Positions 42,945 to 53,652 of a stretch of 64,000 bases of DNA are shown here, piece by piece. How positions within the stretch are numbered: the first letter of the stretch is position 1; each line of letters begins with the position of its first letter. The notes under the pieces are model-generated. The model saw nothing but the letters and a program-made list of their open reading frames with translations, did not search any database and had not been told where the DNA came from. The DNA is from RUG11198 sp036342255 (GTDB lineage: Bacteria; Bacillota_I; Bacilli_A; RF39; UBA660), in NCBI GenBank assembly GCA_036342255.1, contig JAZAUS010000003.1, positions 1 to 64,000 on the forward strand, written 5' to 3'. The position numbers and the translations under genes are program-made.

Positions 42945-44129
42945 ATGAGAAAGTATTTAAGTTACTTATTAGTAATATTTTTGCTTTTTATCCCATTATT
43001 AAAAGCAAAAGCAACAACACTTAATGATTTATATGCCGAAGTAAATTCACTAGAAAAGAGTTATAATGCTTCAAAACAAAAAGCAAATATGTCAAAAGCA
43101 GAATTAGCTAACGTAAAAGCAAGTATTGCTAATACAGAAAGTGAAGTTAAAAGAGTACAAAATGAAATAATAAAAGCAGAAAATGATATTAAAGCAAATG
43201 AAAAGAAAATATCTGAAAAGAAAGAAGAATCAAAACAAATGCTTCTATATTTGCAACTTAACAGTGGTCAAGGAGACAGCATGTTAGAATATATATTTGA
43301 AGCAGATGACTATACAGATTTTATATATAGATATTCCGTAGTAAAGCAGATGAGCGACCATAATAATAAACTAATGGATGAATTAAATGCTTTAATAAAA
43401 CAAATAACAGCTCAAAAAGCAACTTTAGCTAAAAAACAAGAAAATTTAAATATTAAGAAAAGAGAATTACAAGAAAAGTATGTTCTTGTTCAGGCTCAAG
43501 TAAAAAAAGAAAATGATGCAGGATTATCTATAGCAGAACAGATTTCTGAAAAGAGAAAACTAATTAAGTATTATGAAAGAATTGGATGTAGTAAAACTCA
43601 AGATGTTAATGCTTGTGTTGTAGCATATAATAGAAGACAAAGTTCTGGAGGTTCTGGAAGATATTCTGGTGGTGCTACTGTATTACCAAGTGGTTGGTCA
43701 TATCCTTTGAATTCATTCACATTAAGCTCATTATATGGTGAAAGAAGAGGAAATGTAAGGCACTATGCAGTAGATTTAGCAACTCCAGAAGGTTCTACAG
43801 TATATGCGGTTAAGGAAGGACTAGTATTATCAGCCCGTGTTCCTAGTAGTGGTTGTGGAGGAATGATAGTTCAAATAAGTCATGGTAATTATACATCATT
43901 ATATATGCATTTGATTTCTAGCTCTGTTTCAATGGGATCATATGTTAGAACTGGACAACCAATAGGAATTTCAGGTGGAGGTCCTAGAGAAATTGCCAAA
44001 TGGGGTGACGGATGTACAGGAGGTCCTCATTTACACTTTGCTATGGCAAATGGTGGTGGAATGATTGGATATTCATCTGAAGCAGGAGCAACTTTCAATC
44101 CAGGTAGAATTTTCCCAAGAATGGGTTAA
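42945..44129 (+). CDS. Secreted M23 peptidase with coiled coil (EnvC/PcsB-like)
   Basis: The protein has 394 residues. A signal peptide (about 1-25, ending in KAKA) is followed by a long coiled coil (about 30-205) and a Gly/Ser linker. A LytM/M23 domain (about 250-394) has the zinc ligands in HYAVDL and GPHLHFAM. The architecture matches murein hydrolases and division regulators acted on by FtsEX. It lies upstream of ftsK. Confidence 0.85.
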   Translation: MRKYLSYLLVIFLLFIPLLKAKATTLNDLYAEVNSLEKSYNASKQKANMSKAELANVKASIANTESEVKRVQNEIIKAENDIKANEKKISEKKEESKQMLLYLQLNSGQGDSMLEYIFEADDYTDFIYRYSVVKQMSDHNNKLMDELNALIKQITAQKATLAKKQENLNIKKRELQEKYVLVQAQVKKENDAGLSIAEQISEKRKLIKYYERIGCSKTQDVNACVVAYNRRQSSGGSGRYSGGATVLPSGWSYPLNSFTLSSLYGERRGNVRHYAVDLATPEGSTVYAVKEGLVLSARVPSSGCGGMIVQISHGNYTSLYMHLISSSVSMGSYVRTGQPIGISGGGPREIAKWGDGCTGGPHLHFAMANGGGMIGYSSEAGATFNPGRIFPRMG

Positions 44130-44131
44130 AT

Positions 44132-44158
44132 AAAAGAGACTTACTTAAGTCTCTTTTT
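44132..44158 (+). terminator. Terminator after the M23 gene
   Basis: AAAAGAGACTTA pairs with TAAGTCTCTTTT, followed by T residues. Confidence 0.85.
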
Positions 44159-44276
44159 AATAGTAAAATTAAAAAATAGCATGTAAATAAAAAGTCTATT
44201 TTATTGACTATTAATAAAGTTTATTATATAATTTATATAGTAAATAAGATAAATATGAATATGTAGGGTGATAGTA

Positions 44277-46496
44277 GTGGCAAAGAAAAAATCTAAAAAA
44301 AATAAGAAAAATAATAAATTTGAATATAGTAATGAAATAATAGGAGTAATAACAATTCTAATAGGAGTTATTGGCTTACTTGGAACCGGAATAGTTGGCA
44401 ATATTATAAAAAACTTTGCTATTTTTTTAGTTGGAACTATTTATGTATTATTACTAATACTATTAATAGTAATAGGTATTCTATTAATTTTCAAAAAACA
44501 AGCACCAAATTTATATGCTTCAAGAATGATAGGAATATATATAATAATAATTTCATCTTTAGTATTACTACACGTTAATTATATTGAATCATTAGGAACA
44601 ACAGGAACTAAAATAATAACAGATACATTTAATAATTTAATAACAGCAATCTCAAATAATCAAGCACTACCAAATAAAGGTGGTGGATTATTTGGAGCTA
44701 TCTTTACTTACATATTTGTAACATCATTTGGTAGTGGGGCTAAAATAGTAATCTCTACAATGCTTATCTTAGGATTTATACTTTTATTAAATGTAAGTAT
44801 TTTAGATTTATTTAATAAAATAAAACCAAGTTTTGCTACCTTATTTAACCATGAAGATGAAACTGATGATGATGAAGAGGAAGAGAGTAAGATTAATGTT
44901 AATATAAGTAAAGAAGATGAAATTATAAATGATCGATCAGTAATTCCAGAACCAATTAAAGTAGAGAATATTGATGATGATGTACCAATTGTAAGAACAT
45001 TACCTAAAATAGTAACACCAGAAGAAAATGAAATAAAAGACGAAGTAGTTATTAATAGTACAGTTAATTATCAATTACCATCTATTAATTTATTAAATAC
45101 AACAAAAAATGTAAGTAATAAAGCAAATGAAGTAAAAGCAAAAGAAAGCATTACAGAACTTGAAAAAGTATTAAAAGATTTTGATATATCAGGTAAAGTT
45201 GTTCAAGTAAATATAGGTCCTACTGTTACACAATTTGAATTAGAAATAAAAGCAGGAACAAAAGTGAGCAAATTATTATCAATTCAAAGAGAAATAGCTT
45301 TAGCATTAGCTGCAAAAGACGTAAGAATAGAAGCCCCAATACCAGGAAAAAGTACTATTGGAATTGAGCTACCTAATAAAGTAAATAGTTCAGTTTCATT
45401 TAAAGAAGTACTAACAAAAATGCCAGATGTAGATGAAAAAAATTTACTATCTGTTGGACTTGGTAAAGATATAATGGGAAAAGTAAAATGGATGGAAATA
45501 AATTCAACCCCACACTTATTAGTAGCCGGAGCTACAGGTAGCGGTAAATCTGTATGTATTAATTGTATTATCACATCTATTCTAATGCGAACAAAACCAG
45601 ATCAAGTAAAATTAGTTATGATAGATCCAAAAAAAGTAGAATTAACAATGTATAATGGTATACCACATTTATTAGCTCCAGTAGTAACAGATCCAAAAAA
45701 AGCTTCAATAGCACTAAAAAATATTGTAGCAGAAATGGAAAAAAGATATGATATATTTGAAAGAACAAAAAATAAAAATATAAAAGGATATAATAAATTT
45801 TGTGAGACAAATCCTGATTATCCTAAAATGCCATACATAGTAGTTATAATAGATGAGTTAGCTGATTTAATGCTTGTAGCAGCCAAAGAAGTAGAAGACT
45901 CAATAATGCGTATTACACAAATGGCTCGTGCAGCAGGAATACATTTAATAGTAGCAACACAAAGGCCATCAACAGACGTTATAACTGGTGTAGTAAAGGC
46001 AAATATTCCATCACGTATATCATTTGCCGTTTCATCATCAATTGATTCAAGAACTATATTAGATTCAGTTGGCGCTGAAAAATTACTTGGCAAAGGAGAT
46101 ATGCTATTTCTACCAATGGGAGATAATCATCCTACAAGAATACAAGGAGCGTTCTTAAGCGAAGAAGAAATTCAAAAAGTAGTCGATTTTGTCTGTGAAC
46201 AACAAAAAGCTCAATATGATGAAAGCCTAACAGTAATGAAAAATGATTCAAGTAGTCATGATGATGGATATTCATCAGAAGAAGAATATGAAGATCCACT
46301 GTATAATGAAATAGTAGAATATGTAATAAATGCTGGAAAAATAAGTGCTTCATTAATTCAAAGGAAATATCGTCTTGGTTATAATAGAGCTGCTAGAATA
46401 ATTGATTTACTTGAAGAAAGAGGAATAATAGGCCCACCTAATGGTTCTAAACCTCGAGAAGTACTAGTAAAGAAAGAAGAAACAAATAGCGAATAA
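44277..46496 (+). CDS. ftsK: DNA translocase FtsK/SpoIIIE
   Basis: This protein of about 739 residues has four N-terminal membrane helices (about 20-180), an acidic linker, then the motor domain with Walker A GATGSGKSVC and Walker B VVIIDELADLM. The C-terminal gamma winged helix (SASLIQRKYRLGYNRAARII) reads chromosome polarity sequences. It moves chromosome DNA through the division septum and activates XerCD. GTG 44277 follows AGGGTGAT; an upstream GTG 44268 is part of that site. Confidence 0.93.
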   Translation: MAKKKSKKNKKNNKFEYSNEIIGVITILIGVIGLLGTGIVGNIIKNFAIFLVGTIYVLLLILLIVIGILLIFKKQAPNLYASRMIGIYIIIISSLVLLHVNYIESLGTTGTKIITDTFNNLITAISNNQALPNKGGGLFGAIFTYIFVTSFGSGAKIVISTMLILGFILLLNVSILDLFNKIKPSFATLFNHEDETDDDEEEESKINVNISKEDEIINDRSVIPEPIKVENIDDDVPIVRTLPKIVTPEENEIKDEVVINSTVNYQLPSINLLNTTKNVSNKANEVKAKESITELEKVLKDFDISGKVVQVNIGPTVTQFELEIKAGTKVSKLLSIQREIALALAAKDVRIEAPIPGKSTIGIELPNKVNSSVSFKEVLTKMPDVDEKNLLSVGLGKDIMGKVKWMEINSTPHLLVAGATGSGKSVCINCIITSILMRTKPDQVKLVMIDPKKVELTMYNGIPHLLAPVVTDPKKASIALKNIVAEMEKRYDIFERTKNKNIKGYNKFCETNPDYPKMPYIVVIIDELADLMLVAAKEVEDSIMRITQMARAAGIHLIVATQRPSTDVITGVVKANIPSRISFAVSSSIDSRTILDSVGAEKLLGKGDMLFLPMGDNHPTRIQGAFLSEEEIQKVVDFVCEQQKAQYDESLTVMKNDSSSHDDGYSSEEEYEDPLYNEIVEYVINAGKISASLIQRKYRLGYNRAARIIDLLEERGIIGPPNGSKPREVLVKKEETNSE

Positions 46497-46505
46497 GGTG
46501 ATGAA

Positions 46506-47066
46506 ATGAAAAATAAAAAAATCCAATTATTTGTCATAATAAGCCTATTATTAATAGTTATAGCAATTATAATAACTTATAATATAATAAACCCAAAAGT
46601 TAAAATACCAGAACCTGAAATAGAAGAATATCCTGTTAGCAGTAGTAAATATATAAAAGAACAAAACAAAAAAATAAACCAAATAATAAATATTTTTAAT
46701 GATGAAAAATTAATAAAAAAATATATAAACAATTACGAATATTTAAAAGTTAAAAATGAAGGAAATACAATAATTATTAATTATAAAGGTAATAAAATAG
46801 AAAAAGAATATATATTTATATTAGATTCTGATGAATTAAGTATTACAATATCAAACAAAGAATTTGAATTATTTGATAAAATTTTTAAAATAATAGTTGA
46901 AGCAAATCAAAAAAGATTAGATAATAATATAGATTTTTCTGATTATTTTATACAAATATCTAAACATAATATATCAAACAGAGCCATCAGTATCTCTACA
47001 AAAGATAATATAAATTATAAGTATATTATTCATATAGATAAAAAAATAGTATTATTAAATGATTAA
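46506..47066 (+). CDS. Membrane-anchored hypothetical protein
   Basis: This 186-residue protein has one N-terminal membrane helix (about 7-27) and a Lys/Asn/Ile-rich extracytoplasmic domain with alternating strands. It starts 9 nt after ftsK and is likely co-transcribed with it and deoD. No family is recognised. Confidence 0.7.
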   Translation: MKNKKIQLFVIISLLLIVIAIIITYNIINPKVKIPEPEIEEYPVSSSKYIKEQNKKINQIINIFNDEKLIKKYINNYEYLKVKNEGNTIIINYKGNKIEKEYIFILDSDELSITISNKEFELFDKIFKIIVEANQKRLDNNIDFSDYFIQISKHNISNRAISISTKDNINYKYIIHIDKKIVLLND

Positions 47067-47084
47067 ATAGAAAGAAGTGATAAT

Positions 47085-47792
47085 ATGGCTACGCCACATA
47101 TAGAAAGTAAAAAAGATGATATAGCAAAAATAGTATTAATGCCAGGTGACCCCAAAAGAGCAGAATATATTGCAAATAATTATTTAGAAAATGTAAAATT
47201 AGTTAATCAAGTAAGAGGTATGACAGCCTATACAGGATATTATAATGGAACAAAAATAACAGTATTTCCATCAGGAATGGGAATACCAAGTATAGGTATA
47301 TATTCACATGAATTATTCTCAGTTTATGATGTAGACTATATAATAAGAATAGGAACAATGGGATCATATGTTAAAGAATTAAATGTAGGAGATGTATTTT
47401 TAGCCACTAAATCATTCAGCAATTCATCTTATATAGAAGTATGTGAGGATAATAACCAATATCCAGAATCATCCAAATACATCAATAATATAATTATAAA
47501 TACATCCCAAGAAAAAAATATAGAAATTAAAACAGGTACAATCTTTTCAACAGATGTATTTTATTCTAATGATAAATATACTGATATAAGTAAAAAATAT
47601 AATGTAATGGGAGTAGAAATGGAAAGTTTTGGGTTATTAAAAGAAGCCAAAAGAACTGGAAAACAAGCAACAACAATATGTACAGTTTCAGACTCATTCG
47701 TTACAAAAATAGAATTAACAAGCGAAGAAAGGCAAAATAATTTAGACACAATGATAAAATTAGCGCTAGATTCATGCATAAAAATAAAATAA
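47085..47792 (+). CDS. deoD: Purine-nucleoside phosphorylase
   Basis: This 235-residue hexameric-type phosphorylase has VLMPGDPKRAEYIA near the start, the phosphate loop region RIGTMGSY, and the purine-site GVEMESFGLL. It splits purine nucleosides with phosphate for salvage. The length is exact for DeoD. It lies in the ftsK-ymfF gene row. Confidence 0.93.
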   Translation: MATPHIESKKDDIAKIVLMPGDPKRAEYIANNYLENVKLVNQVRGMTAYTGYYNGTKITVFPSGMGIPSIGIYSHELFSVYDVDYIIRIGTMGSYVKELNVGDVFLATKSFSNSSYIEVCEDNNQYPESSKYINNIIINTSQEKNIEIKTGTIFSTDVFYSNDKYTDISKKYNVMGVEMESFGLLKEAKRTGKQATTICTVSDSFVTKIELTSEERQNNLDTMIKLALDSCIKIK

Positions 47793-47826
47793 TGATAAAA
47801 AATATATTCAGAGGGATGTGAAATAA

Positions 47827-49110
47827 ATGCATTATAAAAGAATAGACATGGGAGCATATAATCTTCATATCATAAAAACAACAAAGTTCAAAACAATTAC
47901 AGTTGAAGTAAATTTTAGAGAAAAAGCAAACCCAAATAATATTGCCCTTCGCAATATATTAAAATCTATATTACTAAATTCTAACAAAAAATATCCAACA
48001 GAAAGAGAATTAATAAAAGAGACAGAAAACTTATATGACTTAAAGCTAATAAGCTCTAATATAAGAATAGGTAATTATAGTAATTTATCATTCAAAATAA
48101 GATTTTTAAATGAAAAATATACAGAAAAAAATATGAATAAGTATTCAATAGAGTTTCTATTAGATATAATTTTTTCACCAGATATAATAGATAATTCATT
48201 TAAAGAAGAATCATTATCAAAATGTAAATTAAAACTAGAGAAAGATATTAATAGTTTAAAAGATAATAAATTAAGATATACATTATTTAAATTATTAGAA
48301 ACAACAAAAAATAAACCATATTCATATAGTACATATGGAACCATAGAAGAATTGAATAAAATTAATACCCATAACCTATATGAATACTATAAAAAAGTAA
48401 TAAAAGAAAATTATATAGATATCTTTGTAGTAGGTGATATAGATATCCAGAATATAAAACCTATCTTTAAAGAAAAGTTTAAAATAACAAATTTTAAAAA
48501 ACAAAAAAATGATATACTAGTAGAAGAATTAAAAAAACTTACAAAACCCCAAAAGATAAGTGAAGAAGATAATGCTAATCAAAGTCAATTAACTATTTTA
48601 TGTTCACTAAATAATTTAACAGACTACGAAAGAAAATATGTATTAGCTGTCTATAATGAAATGCTAGGAGGCTCATCTAATTCATTATTATTTGATACAG
48701 TTCGTGAAAAAAACTCCTACGCCTATTACATAAATTCTATAGCAAAAGCATACGACAATACCTTAATAATATATTCTGGTATTGAAGCCGACAAAGAACA
48801 AGAAGTAGTAAAATTAATTAAAAAAACACTACATAATATATCTAAAGGATATTTTGATGAAAAATTATTAAATAGTTCAAAAGAAACAATAATATCTAGT
48901 ATTAAAGCTAGTAAGGATAGTCCGGCAGGAATAATTAATTCTTATTACGCTAAAGAATTAATTAATTCCTTACTATTTGAAGAAAGAATAGATAGAATAA
49001 ATGAAATATCTAAAAAAGATATAATAAACATAAGCAAAAAAATATCTTTACACACCGAATATTTATTAATAGGTAAAAATATAGAAGGTGATAATAATGA
49101 AAAGCATTAA
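47827..49110 (+). CDS. M16 peptidase-like protein, YmfF type
   Basis: This 427-residue protein has the M16 fold (two alpha/beta halves; FVVGDIDIQNIKPIF, EMLGGSSNSLLFDTVREKNS in the second half) but lacks HxxEH, so it is the inactive partner. In Bacillus subtilis ymfF and ymfH follow spoIIIE, the same order as here. It overlaps the next gene by 14 nt, so translation is coupled. Confidence 0.85.
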   Translation: MHYKRIDMGAYNLHIIKTTKFKTITVEVNFREKANPNNIALRNILKSILLNSNKKYPTERELIKETENLYDLKLISSNIRIGNYSNLSFKIRFLNEKYTEKNMNKYSIEFLLDIIFSPDIIDNSFKEESLSKCKLKLEKDINSLKDNKLRYTLFKLLETTKNKPYSYSTYGTIEELNKINTHNLYEYYKKVIKENYIDIFVVGDIDIQNIKPIFKEKFKITNFKKQKNDILVEELKKLTKPQKISEEDNANQSQLTILCSLNNLTDYERKYVLAVYNEMLGGSSNSLLFDTVREKNSYAYYINSIAKAYDNTLIIYSGIEADKEQEVVKLIKKTLHNISKGYFDEKLLNSSKETIISSIKASKDSPAGIINSYYAKELINSLLFEERIDRINEISKKDIINISKKISLHTEYLLIGKNIEGDNNEKH

Positions 49111-50374
49111 ATTAAAGAAAATGGATGAACAAATTTATTATCATAAACTAAAAAATGGATTAGAAATATATTTATATACAAAAGATACAATAAATAATAA
49201 TTATGTAACTTTTACTACAAAATTTGGCTCAATCTATAACGAGTTTATTCCCATTGAAAAAAATAAAATGGAAAAAGTACCACATGGTGTTGCTCACTTC
49301 TTAGAACACAAAGTATTTGCTCAAAAAGAAGGCCCACAACCAGAAGAGTTTTTTGCTCAAAGTGGAGCCCTATGTAACGCCTATACAACCTTTAAAAATA
49401 CAACATACTTATTCTCATGCGTATCAAATCTAAAAGAGAATATTAATTATTTATTAGATTACGTACAAAGTCCATATTTCACAAAAGAAAATGTTAAAAG
49501 TGAAAAAGGAATAATTACACAAGAAATACATATGTGTGATGACAATCCACAAGATATATTATATGAACATATAAGAAAAAATACCTTTAATCAAAACCCA
49601 TTCAAAGATAGCATCATAGGAACCGTAGAAGATATAGAAGAAATAACAGAAGAAACATTATATACATGCTACAACACCTTCTATCATCCCCAAAATATGT
49701 TTCTTGTTGTAACAGGCAACTTTAATCCCAATGAAATAATTAGAACCATTGAAGAAAACCAAAGCAAGAAAGAATTTCCAAAATTCACAGGAATAAAAAT
49801 TAAAACCATAACAGAAAAAGATAAAGTATCAATAAAAGAAGAAATAATTGAGCATAATACAAACATATCTAAAATAGCATATAATATTAAAATATCTTTA
49901 AAAAATATTAATATGAGTATAAGAAAATATAATATCTATCTATTTATTATTTTTTCATTACTGTTCGATGAATCATCATCTTTTGATGAGAAAATAAAAA
50001 AAGAAAAAATAATAACAAATTCTTTATATATAAACATTCTAAATTGTGATACTCACACATTAGTTTCATTAGTAAATGAAACTAACAATTATAACCAATT
50101 ACTAGAAAGAATAAAAAAAGAATTAAAAAATATAAACATATCAAAAGAAGATTTTGAAAGAAAGAAGAAAGTACTAATAAGCAACGAAATATTTAGTTTT
50201 GAAAATATAGAAATAATAAATGAAATGATAATAGACAATATAATATATGATAATCATATAGAAAATAATATGATAGGATTATTACATTCATTAACAAAAG
50301 AAGAACTAGATAATATTATTAGTAATCTAAATCTATCAAATAATAGTATAGTTATATTAAAAGCAAAAAATTAG
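49097..50374 (+). CDS. M16 zinc peptidase, YmfH type
   Basis: This 425-residue protein has the inverted zinc motif HFLEH at 67-71 and a downstream glutamate in KGIITQEIHM (about 144). It is the active half of a YmfF/YmfH-type pair. ATG 49097 follows GAAGGTGAT; GTG 49088 is inside the site. The natural substrate is unknown. Confidence 0.87.
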   Translation: MKSIKLKKMDEQIYYHKLKNGLEIYLYTKDTINNNYVTFTTKFGSIYNEFIPIEKNKMEKVPHGVAHFLEHKVFAQKEGPQPEEFFAQSGALCNAYTTFKNTTYLFSCVSNLKENINYLLDYVQSPYFTKENVKSEKGIITQEIHMCDDNPQDILYEHIRKNTFNQNPFKDSIIGTVEDIEEITEETLYTCYNTFYHPQNMFLVVTGNFNPNEIIRTIEENQSKKEFPKFTGIKIKTITEKDKVSIKEEIIEHNTNISKIAYNIKISLKNINMSIRKYNIYLFIIFSLLFDESSSFDEKIKKEKIITNSLYINILNCDTHTLVSLVNETNNYNQLLERIKKELKNINISKEDFERKKKVLISNEIFSFENIEIINEMIIDNIIYDNHIENNMIGLLHSLTKEELDNIISNLNLSNNSIVILKAKN

Positions 50375-50405
50375 ATATTGTTTCAAATTTTTTGCTTTTA
50401 AATAA

Positions 50406-50436
50406 TTGACAGCTAATATAATTTATGATAAAATTA
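50406..50436 (+). promoter_or_regulatory. Promoter of tRNA-Met
   Basis: TTGACA (50406-50411) with a TATGATAAAAT-type -10 about 16-17 bp downstream lies ahead of the tRNA. Confidence 0.65.
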
Positions 50437-50451
50437 ATATGCTTTGTACAT

Positions 50452-50528
50452 GGCGAGATAGCTCAGTTGGCTAGAGCGTTCGGTTCATACCCGAAAGGTC
50501 GTGGGTTCGACCCCCTCTCTCGCTACCA
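50452..50528 (+). tRNA. tRNA-Met (CAT), elongator type
   Basis: A 77-nt cloverleaf with encoded CCA. The acceptor GGCGAGA pairs with TCTCGCT (one G-T pair), the D-arm reads GCTCAGTTGGCTAGAGC, the anticodon loop contains TTCATAC, and the T-arm GTGGGTTCGACCCCC. The sequence resembles Bacillus elongator tRNA-Met rather than initiator. An Ile2 (lysidine) identity is less likely but not excluded. Confidence 0.95.
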
Positions 50529-50540
50529 ATATGAATTTTG

Positions 50541-50566
50541 CTCGAACTTTTTTAGTTCGAGTTTTT
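50541..50566 (+). terminator. Terminator after tRNA-Met
   Basis: CTCGAACT pairs with AGTTCGAG, followed by five T residues. Confidence 0.85.
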
Positions 50567-50674
50567 AAATGGAAAACTTATAATAAAGTTGATAAATATA
50601 TAGATATTTTTAATGGTATCTAAGATGATATTTTTTTGTTAGTTATCTATTGAAAAATTAGATATAGGCAAAAA

Positions 50675-50702
50675 AAAGATGAATTTAATAATAAATCATC
50701 TT
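50675..50702 (-). terminator. Terminator of the 906-residue protein gene
   Basis: On the minus strand AAGATGA pairs with TCATCTT across a long A/T loop, followed by a T-run. It overlaps the end of the gene. Confidence 0.65.
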
Positions 50703-53416
50703 GGAAGTTTAAATTTTTTTACAAGCTTTACTTTATCATTTTGTTGCTTTGAATAAAACATATTTTGAAATTCTTGTAAAGCAACATTATATTCATTAAT
50801 AGCTCTTTCATCATATTTTAAATAGTCACCATAAATATTTCCATCAGATGTTCTAACAATATACCAATCATCACCATATACACAATAAGTGATTCCATAT
50901 TTTCTACATAATCTAAAGTTTTCTAATTCTTCTAAATCAGAATTAGCATATCTAATTGCATTAATAACCTTTAATGCCTTTTCTTGCTCCTCATTAGTAG
51001 ATTTATTAAAGTCACAAGAAGAAATTAATGGTCTTGGATCTTGATAACTACATTTAGGATTTCCATATTTTATATTATTTAAATCTAATGTAGGATTTTT
51101 ATATATTATTGTTAAACTTCTATGGTATTCATCAGTATTTCTATATTTTAAATCATTTTTTTCATAAATAGTAGGTGTTTTAATGTTGTTAGGAAATGCT
51201 GTTCCAGTAGGCTTAGCATAAGCATTAGTTCCTATACATACTAAGTTTATAGGAGTATTCTCATCTTTATTACTTTGAGATATACTGACCATGTCTTTAA
51301 CAGCTTCAGAAAATGCTACAATGGCTTTTTCATCTATAACTTTATGTGTACATTCTATACTATTAGCAATTAATACTTCACCATTTCTTTTTAATGGAAC
51401 AAATCCAGCAATTTCATTATTACTATCATAAATTATTAATATTCTACCATTTCTACATAATGTTGCATGCAATAAATGATTATGTGCTATATCATCTGTT
51501 CTTATACAACAATTTCCTTTATAACCTAAAGTAAATGCAATCGGATCATTTAATCTCATCATTTCATAAGAATAACCATTAGAACAATATCCTTTAACAT
51601 ATGGAATGCTAGATTCAGTTCTTCTTTTCATTTGCTCATAAATATCTAATACTGATTTATAAATTTCACCATTAGATTTTCTTGTCTTATTTCCAAGACA
51701 TATATCATTTAAAATATCATTTTCTCTTAATCTATAATTATCCGGTGAAACATCATTAATATCTCGTGATGGTGAAAGTTGTTTGAATATAATATTTAAT
51801 TTCTTTAATGTCATAACATCATGACATTTTTCCTTTAATTCATTAAAATTATTGTACAAATAACTCCAATATTTACTTAATTCACCAGTTGGATTATTAA
51901 GCATATCTATAAAGTGATTGTTTTTTTGATTTGCAAACATAAAATTAATAAATTCATTAGATATATTTGGCAAATATTTATTTCCTTCTTTTGTAAACTT
52001 AACATTATCAACTTTTAAAGCGCTTACATTATCAAAGAATGTTCTATTTAATCTACCATAATCCCCATTTAATATTTTCAAAGTTCTTTCTAATCCAAAA
52101 GTTAAATATAATTTTATGGCATAACCATAAGTATTTGACATTTCATCTTCATTATCAATATTTAATAATTTTAATATTTGATTTATATGTTTAATATTTA
52201 ATAGCATTATTTGTTTAAATGATATTCCACGTAAATAATCCATTCTACTTGAAGTTTTTCCAAACTTTAAGTAAAACATAGTTTTTAGCACATCAGGAGA
52301 ATAGAACAGTTTGTTATAATCTTCTTTTGAAATATTATTCATTTTCATTCTGTTATATAAAGCATTTTTTACAATGATAATTTCATTCTCATCTAATTCC
52401 TGCGTATTACATAAAATTCTATATACAAAATCAATAAAATTCTTTTTAACAGCTTCATTTTTCTCACATTCATCAATGATTACACTAAAGTATATAAAAT
52501 CAATACTATTAAAAATTGAATATCCACCATGTAACAAATGTGAAAATATTTTATTAAAGTCATAATTGTTATCTTTAAGAGATTCAAGAATATCTTTTTT
52601 TAAAAACTCTTTAATAAAATTTGTATCTGCATTTTTAAATAATAAAAGTTCTTGTATCATTTCAGTTGTCATTAAAGATAGTGTTCTTTTATCTACAATA
52701 ATTTTTTCATCATTAGATGAATGCCTTCTTTTATTTCTAATTAAATCACTTGGCTTAACAATTTTATCATAATCATCTGACAATAGAATATGGTCACTTA
52801 CATTGTTAAAAATTGTAAGTATACTTCTTCTTCTTGAAATTCTAGTTTTAAAGATTTCATCGTCATTTATTATATTATAGAATAATTTTACTTCATCCAT
52901 ACCTCTAAAAAATGATGCTTTAAGTTGCTTATCAAGACATAGGGCAACAATTCTTTGAAAATATTTACTTTCAATTACTTGATCAAATATTTTAGGGCTT
53001 TTAATAGTATGTAAAAAGTTTTCTAATTGTCTTACTTCTTCTTCGTTAAAAACAATATCTTGCTTATTATAATTCTCAAATAATTCTTTTCTTTTTAATG
53101 ATTGTCTAGGGGCTAATAAAGAATCTTGTAATTTTTCATTTGAAAACATTATTTCTTGAAAAAAAGCTGGAACCTTTCTAAATATAGTTCTTAATATTTC
53201 AGTATTATCAATATTGAAAATAGCATTTTGAACTGATGGAAGGTAAAATAGTATTTGTGCTTCTTCTTCAGTTATATTAGGTAAAATTTTTACAGCTCTA
53301 CCATTTCTCATTTTCTGTCTATTACTGCCCATGCCACTTTTAGCATAATAATTACTTGTCTGACTTAATATAGAAATCTTTTTATCTAATGTTAATACTT
53401 GAGTATCTTGTCTCAT
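50696..53416 (-). CDS. Large protein of unknown function
   Basis: This 906-residue soluble protein has no signal or membrane helices. The first 600 residues are helical, charged and without recognised domains. From about 625 a block begins (GNCCIRTDDIAHNHLLHATL, then GRILIIYDSNNEIAGFVPLK) whose strand-turn pattern resembles an acetyltransferase-like or PcfJ-like fold; this is weak. The minus-strand start follows AAGGGGGAAAAT, a strong site. It is flanked by a tRNA, a common insertion point for accessory genes, and runs against its neighbours. Confidence 0.7.
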   Translation of the reverse strand: MRQDTQVLTLDKKISILSQTSNYYAKSGMGSNRQKMRNGRAVKILPNITEEEAQILFYLPSVQNAIFNIDNTEILRTIFRKVPAFFQEIMFSNEKLQDSLLAPRQSLKRKELFENYNKQDIVFNEEEVRQLENFLHTIKSPKIFDQVIESKYFQRIVALCLDKQLKASFFRGMDEVKLFYNIINDDEIFKTRISRRRSILTIFNNVSDHILLSDDYDKIVKPSDLIRNKRRHSSNDEKIIVDKRTLSLMTTEMIQELLLFKNADTNFIKEFLKKDILESLKDNNYDFNKIFSHLLHGGYSIFNSIDFIYFSVIIDECEKNEAVKKNFIDFVYRILCNTQELDENEIIIVKNALYNRMKMNNISKEDYNKLFYSPDVLKTMFYLKFGKTSSRMDYLRGISFKQIMLLNIKHINQILKLLNIDNEDEMSNTYGYAIKLYLTFGLERTLKILNGDYGRLNRTFFDNVSALKVDNVKFTKEGNKYLPNISNEFINFMFANQKNNHFIDMLNNPTGELSKYWSYLYNNFNELKEKCHDVMTLKKLNIIFKQLSPSRDINDVSPDNYRLRENDILNDICLGNKTRKSNGEIYKSVLDIYEQMKRRTESSIPYVKGYCSNGYSYEMMRLNDPIAFTLGYKGNCCIRTDDIAHNHLLHATLCRNGRILIIYDSNNEIAGFVPLKRNGEVLIANSIECTHKVIDEKAIVAFSEAVKDMVSISQSNKDENTPINLVCIGTNAYAKPTGTAFPNNIKTPTIYEKNDLKYRNTDEYHRSLTIIYKNPTLDLNNIKYGNPKCSYQDPRPLISSCDFNKSTNEEQEKALKVINAIRYANSDLEELENFRLCRKYGITYCVYGDDWYIVRTSDGNIYGDYLKYDERAINEYNVALQEFQNMFYSKQQNDKVKLVKKFKLPR

Positions 53417-53652
53417 ATTTTCCCCCTTTGCAAAATATGTTTTTTATTATAACATATTTAAATAATTTAGACAAAAAAGCTTAAATATTAGGAAAATATT
53501 CTAAAACATTCTTAGTGATTAGTTTCTTATCAATTATTCATAAAATTTTGGATATACTATTTATCCTTACCATCTTGTATATTACTCAATCTAATTTAGA
53601 TTAAGTTTTTTTTTGTAAGAAAATATGATACAATTTCTATAGGAGGAGTTTT

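Noticed and set aside
44201..44401. Minus-strand open frames inside ftsK, murD, greA, tig and similar genes
   Set aside because: They have low-complexity Leu/Ile/Phe-rich translations typical of frames opposite Lys/Asn/Ile-rich genes, and no ribosome binding sites.
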